Part shown: positions 5,850 to 7,260 of the stretch, one piece after another
Layout: every line of letters starts with the position of its first letter
Numbering within the stretch: position 1 is the first letter of the stretch
Source: Desulfobulbaceae bacterium
Lineage (GTDB): Bacteria; Desulfobacterota; Desulfobulbia; Desulfobulbales; Desulfobulbaceae
Assembly: GCA_011322715.1 (NCBI GenBank)
Contig: DRLX01000594.1
Span: 1 to 7,260 of the forward strand
DNA length: 7,260 nt
Reading direction: 5' to 3'
Program-made: the position numbers and the translations under genes
The notes under the pieces: generated by a model
What the model saw: only the letters and a program-made list of their open reading frames with translations
What the model was told of the DNA's origin: nothing
Database searches by the model: none

Positions 5850-6905
5850 ATGAAAGAAAAAGAAAATAAATTGACGGCCACGGTCAAGGCGTCCGGCTGA
5901 GCGGCCAAACTTGGCCCGGGGGACCTGGGTCGGATATTATGCGGCTTGCAGCTGCCGACGGACGCCAATCTGATTGTCGGATCGGAAACCTGTGATGATG
6001 CCGGGGTGTATCGTCTCAATGAGACGACGGCACTCATCCAGACGCTTGATTTTTTTACTCCCATTGTTGACGATCCCTTTGATTTCGGCAGGATCACGGC
6101 AGCCAATGCCTTATCGGATGTTTACGCCATGGGCGGCAGGCCGTTGTTGTGTATGAATATCCTCGCCTGTCCAGTGAAAACTATGAAAGATCAAGTTTTT
6201 CGGCAGGTCGTTGAAGGCGGACTCGCTAAAATCAAGGAGGCCGGTGCTCTGCTGGTCGGCGGTCATTCCATTGAAGATGAAGAATTGAAATATGGCCTGT
6301 CGGTTACCGGCATCGTTCACCCGGACAGGGTCTTACTGAATTCAGGGGCGGAAGTTGGAGATGTTTTGATTTTAACCAAACCCTTGGGGACGGGAATATT
6401 GTCCACTGCCCTGAAGGGGGGACTGGCGGCGGAGGAGCTTGAATCTGCAATTGTTGAGGTGATGGCGACCCTGAACAGGTTGCCGGCCGAGCTGGTCCGG
6501 GAAAAGCAGTTAACCGTTCATGCCTGCACGGATATTACAGGTTTCGGGCTCTTTGGGCACCTGCACGAGATGACCGAGGCCTCAGGCGTTGCCGCCCTGG
6601 TCCGTCGTCATGATATCCCTGTCCTGGATGATACGCTTGAATATGCGGACATGGGCATTATTCCGGCAGGGGCGCACGTCAACCGTTCCTTTTATAAACA
6701 ATGGGTGGATAGCGGACAGGAGGAAGCGGACGGGTTGGAAATGATCTGTTATGATCCCCAGACTTCGGGCGGCCTTGTCTATGCCATGCCGCTCGAAGAT
6801 GCGGCTATTCTACTGGCCGGGCTTGCCGATGCCGGCTATCAGCTCGAGTGCCGGATTATCGGTGAGGTGGTAGCGGGTAGGCCGGGTACCCTGACATTGA
6901 GATAG
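5850..6905 (+). CDS. selD: Selenide, water dikinase (SelD), selenocysteine-containing
   Basis: SelD uses ATP and selenide to make selenophosphate, the selenium donor for Sec-tRNA and selenouridine. The 351-residue protein contains in-frame TGA 5898-5900 at residue 17, in the context K-A-S-G-U-A-A-K-L, so Sec17 and Lys20 coincide with catalytic Cys17 and Lys20 of E. coli SelD. Further motifs: a GSETCDDAGVY nucleotide/metal segment (44-54), DFFTPIVDDPFDFGR starting at 67, GGHSIEDEE (137-145), DITGFGLFGH (228-237) and DPQTSGG (302-308). Length matches the family (E. coli 347). If TGA were read as stop, the only start would be TTG 5946, removing the active-site loop. Homology continues on both sides of TGA, so recoding rather than a pseudogene is inferred. 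Sec-type SelD is known in other bacteria; it implies SelA, SelB and SelC elsewhere in the genome. Confidence 0.94.
5898..5933 (+). promoter_or_regulatory. Sec UGA codon and bacterial SECIS hairpin
   Basis: Following UGA 5898-5900, bases 5911-5920 (TTGGCCCGGG) pair with 5924-5933 (CCTGGGTCGG): ten continuous pairs including four G-U wobbles, closed by the apical loop GGA (5921-5923). The loop starts 20 nt after UGA and opens with G, consistent with the spacing and loop guanine reported for bacterial SECIS elements, which bind SelB. The hairpin lies inside the coding sequence. Confidence 0.75.
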
Positions 6906-6919
6906 CCATCATTGATGGC
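6905..6919. repeat. Short palindrome directly after the selD stop
   Basis: GCCATCA-T-TGATGGC is a perfect 7-bp palindrome starting at the last base of the selD stop codon. Its right arm overlaps the left end of the 143-bp element, whose right end is again GCCAT. It lacks a T-run, so it is not a typical terminator by itself. Confidence 0.5.
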
Positions 6920-7057
6920 GTCGTAAAAACTTCGATCTACTGCGTCGTGTGTCCCGGGGCGACTCATAACATACTACCTGTATAGTTGAGACCCGCCCCG
7001 GAACACTACTCCTCGGAGTCTGCGCTTACCTGTATATCTGTGTTTTTACTTAGCCAT
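6915..7057. repeat. 143-bp nested palindromic non-coding element
   Basis: The ends are inverted repeats: ATGGC-gtc-GTAAAAAC (6915-6930) and GTTTTTAC-tta-GCCAT (7042-7057), 13 of 16 positions complementary. Inside, GTGTCCCGGGGCG (6949-6961) pairs with 6994-7006 at 12 of 13 positions. CTC/GAG, AAC/GTT and an apical ATAC/GTAT hairpin continue the stem, so 6949-7006 is almost one hairpin. TACCTGTATA occurs twice (6975-6984 and 7027-7036). No coding frame fits, and no target duplication was seen. It resembles MITE- or REP-like dispersed repeats. The T-run after its right end (7057-7061) means it could also end selD transcription. Confidence 0.65.
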
Positions 7058-7102
7058 TTTTAAAAACATTTTGACTTTTTCCGAGTTCATCATCATTTTA
7101 TA

Positions 7103-7124
7103 ACCATGGGACCATTCCCGTGGT
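7103..7124. terminator. Hairpin between convergent genes, possible terminator
   Basis: ACCATGGGA (7103-7111) pairs with TCCCGTGGT (7116-7124), nine pairs including one wobble, with loop CCAT. On the plus strand it is followed by CCATCATCTTTTCTTG, an imperfect U-rich tail. On the minus strand no U-tract follows. Its position between convergent genes suits a terminator, but the tail is weak. Confidence 0.35.
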
Positions 7125-7185
7125 CCATCATCTTTTCTTGCAGGGTGTGTCTGCGGACAGGAAAGTTCCTCAGGCCGGGAGGACC

Positions 7186-7260
7186 CTACCTGGTAAGCAA
7201 GGCCAGGATGAGTCGGGTGAGATCGACCATGTCCTGAAGAGAGACCTGCTCTCGTATGGA
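7186..7260 (-). CDS. C-terminal fragment of an unidentified convergent gene
   Basis: The frame enters from the window edge and ends at TAG 7186-7188, giving 24 residues with an amphipathic helical tail (LQDMVDLTRLILALLTR). Third codon positions are mostly G or C, as in the neighbouring genes, which favours this frame over the other two. The fragment is too short to name. The gene is convergent with selD, with the palindromic element between them. Confidence 0.45.
   Translation of the reverse strand, partial: SIREQVSLQDMVDLTRLILALLTR

Noticed and set aside
5903..5916. GGCCA-AACT-TGGCC hairpin as the SECIS element
   Set aside because: Its loop begins only 7 nt after UGA, too close for the bacterial SECIS spacing, and lacks an early loop guanine. 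The 5911-5933 hairpin fits better.
5946..6905. SelD starting at TTG 5946
   Set aside because: This start drops the catalytic loop. The same frame continues upstream through a Sec TGA to ATG 5850 with family-conserved sequence and a Shine-Dalgarno.
7141..7200. Resemblance to RNase P RNA ('GGAAAGTTCC', 'GGTAAGC')
   Set aside because: The conserved GAGGAAAGTCCGGGC core is not matched and the expected flanking helices are missing. The stretch lies at the tail of a minus-strand gene.
7106..7234. 42-codon plus-strand frame starting at ATG 7106
   Set aside because: Its start lies inside the hairpin, there is no Shine-Dalgarno, the composition is not protein-like, and it is antisense to the better-supported minus-strand gene tail.
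7046..7258. Second minus-strand frame open to the palindromic element
   Set aside because: It is rich in His, Pro and Lys without motif, ends inside the repeat, and lacks the G/C third-position bias seen in the frame ending at 7186.

Overview
The window looks like chromosome of an anaerobic, respiring bacterium, most probably a sulfate- or sulfur-cycling member of the Desulfobacterota. The taxon is inferred from three things seen together: a multihaem c-type cytochrome fused to a bd-oxidase-like membrane subunit, a single-cluster ferredoxin, and a selenocysteine-containing SelD. No rRNA, tRNA, transposase or CRISPR array was seen.

Layout. Positions 1-3512 (minus strand) hold a two-gene operon for a cytochrome bd-like membrane complex. 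The promoter-proximal gene (2433-3512) encodes a 359-residue CydA-like subunit. It overlaps by 4 bp (ATGA) with a very large second gene (2436 down to the window edge, unfinished). The second protein has a CydA-like membrane part, a class I cytochrome c domain and at least five more CxxCH haem sites. It runs in one open frame of 812 codons with no stop in the window. Positions 3650-3841 (minus) encode a small [4Fe-4S] ferredoxin, and 4137-5567 (minus) encode PurF, the first enzyme of de novo purine synthesis.

A divergent intergenic region (5568-5849) separates purF from selD. SelD (5850-6905, plus) is a selenoprotein: an in-frame TGA at 5898-5900 falls exactly at the catalytic Cys17 position and is followed by a good bacterial SECIS hairpin. 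Conventional gene calling starts at TTG 5946 and loses the active-site loop. The selD leader can form two mutually exclusive pairings, one of which covers the ribosome binding site, so it is a candidate translational switch.

Downstream of selD is a 143-bp nested palindromic element (6915-7057), probably a dispersed non-coding repeat. It is followed by a hairpin and the tail of an unidentified convergent minus-strand gene (7186-7260).

How the genes fit together: the bd-like/multihaem pair is inferred to exchange electrons between the quinone pool and periplasmic carriers. SelD makes selenophosphate for selenocysteine and so depends on the pathway it feeds. PurF and the ferredoxin share the minus-strand direction with the respiratory operon, but their spacing (295 and 137 bp) gives no strong case for one transcript. 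The most interesting regions are the cytochrome complex and the selD leader.
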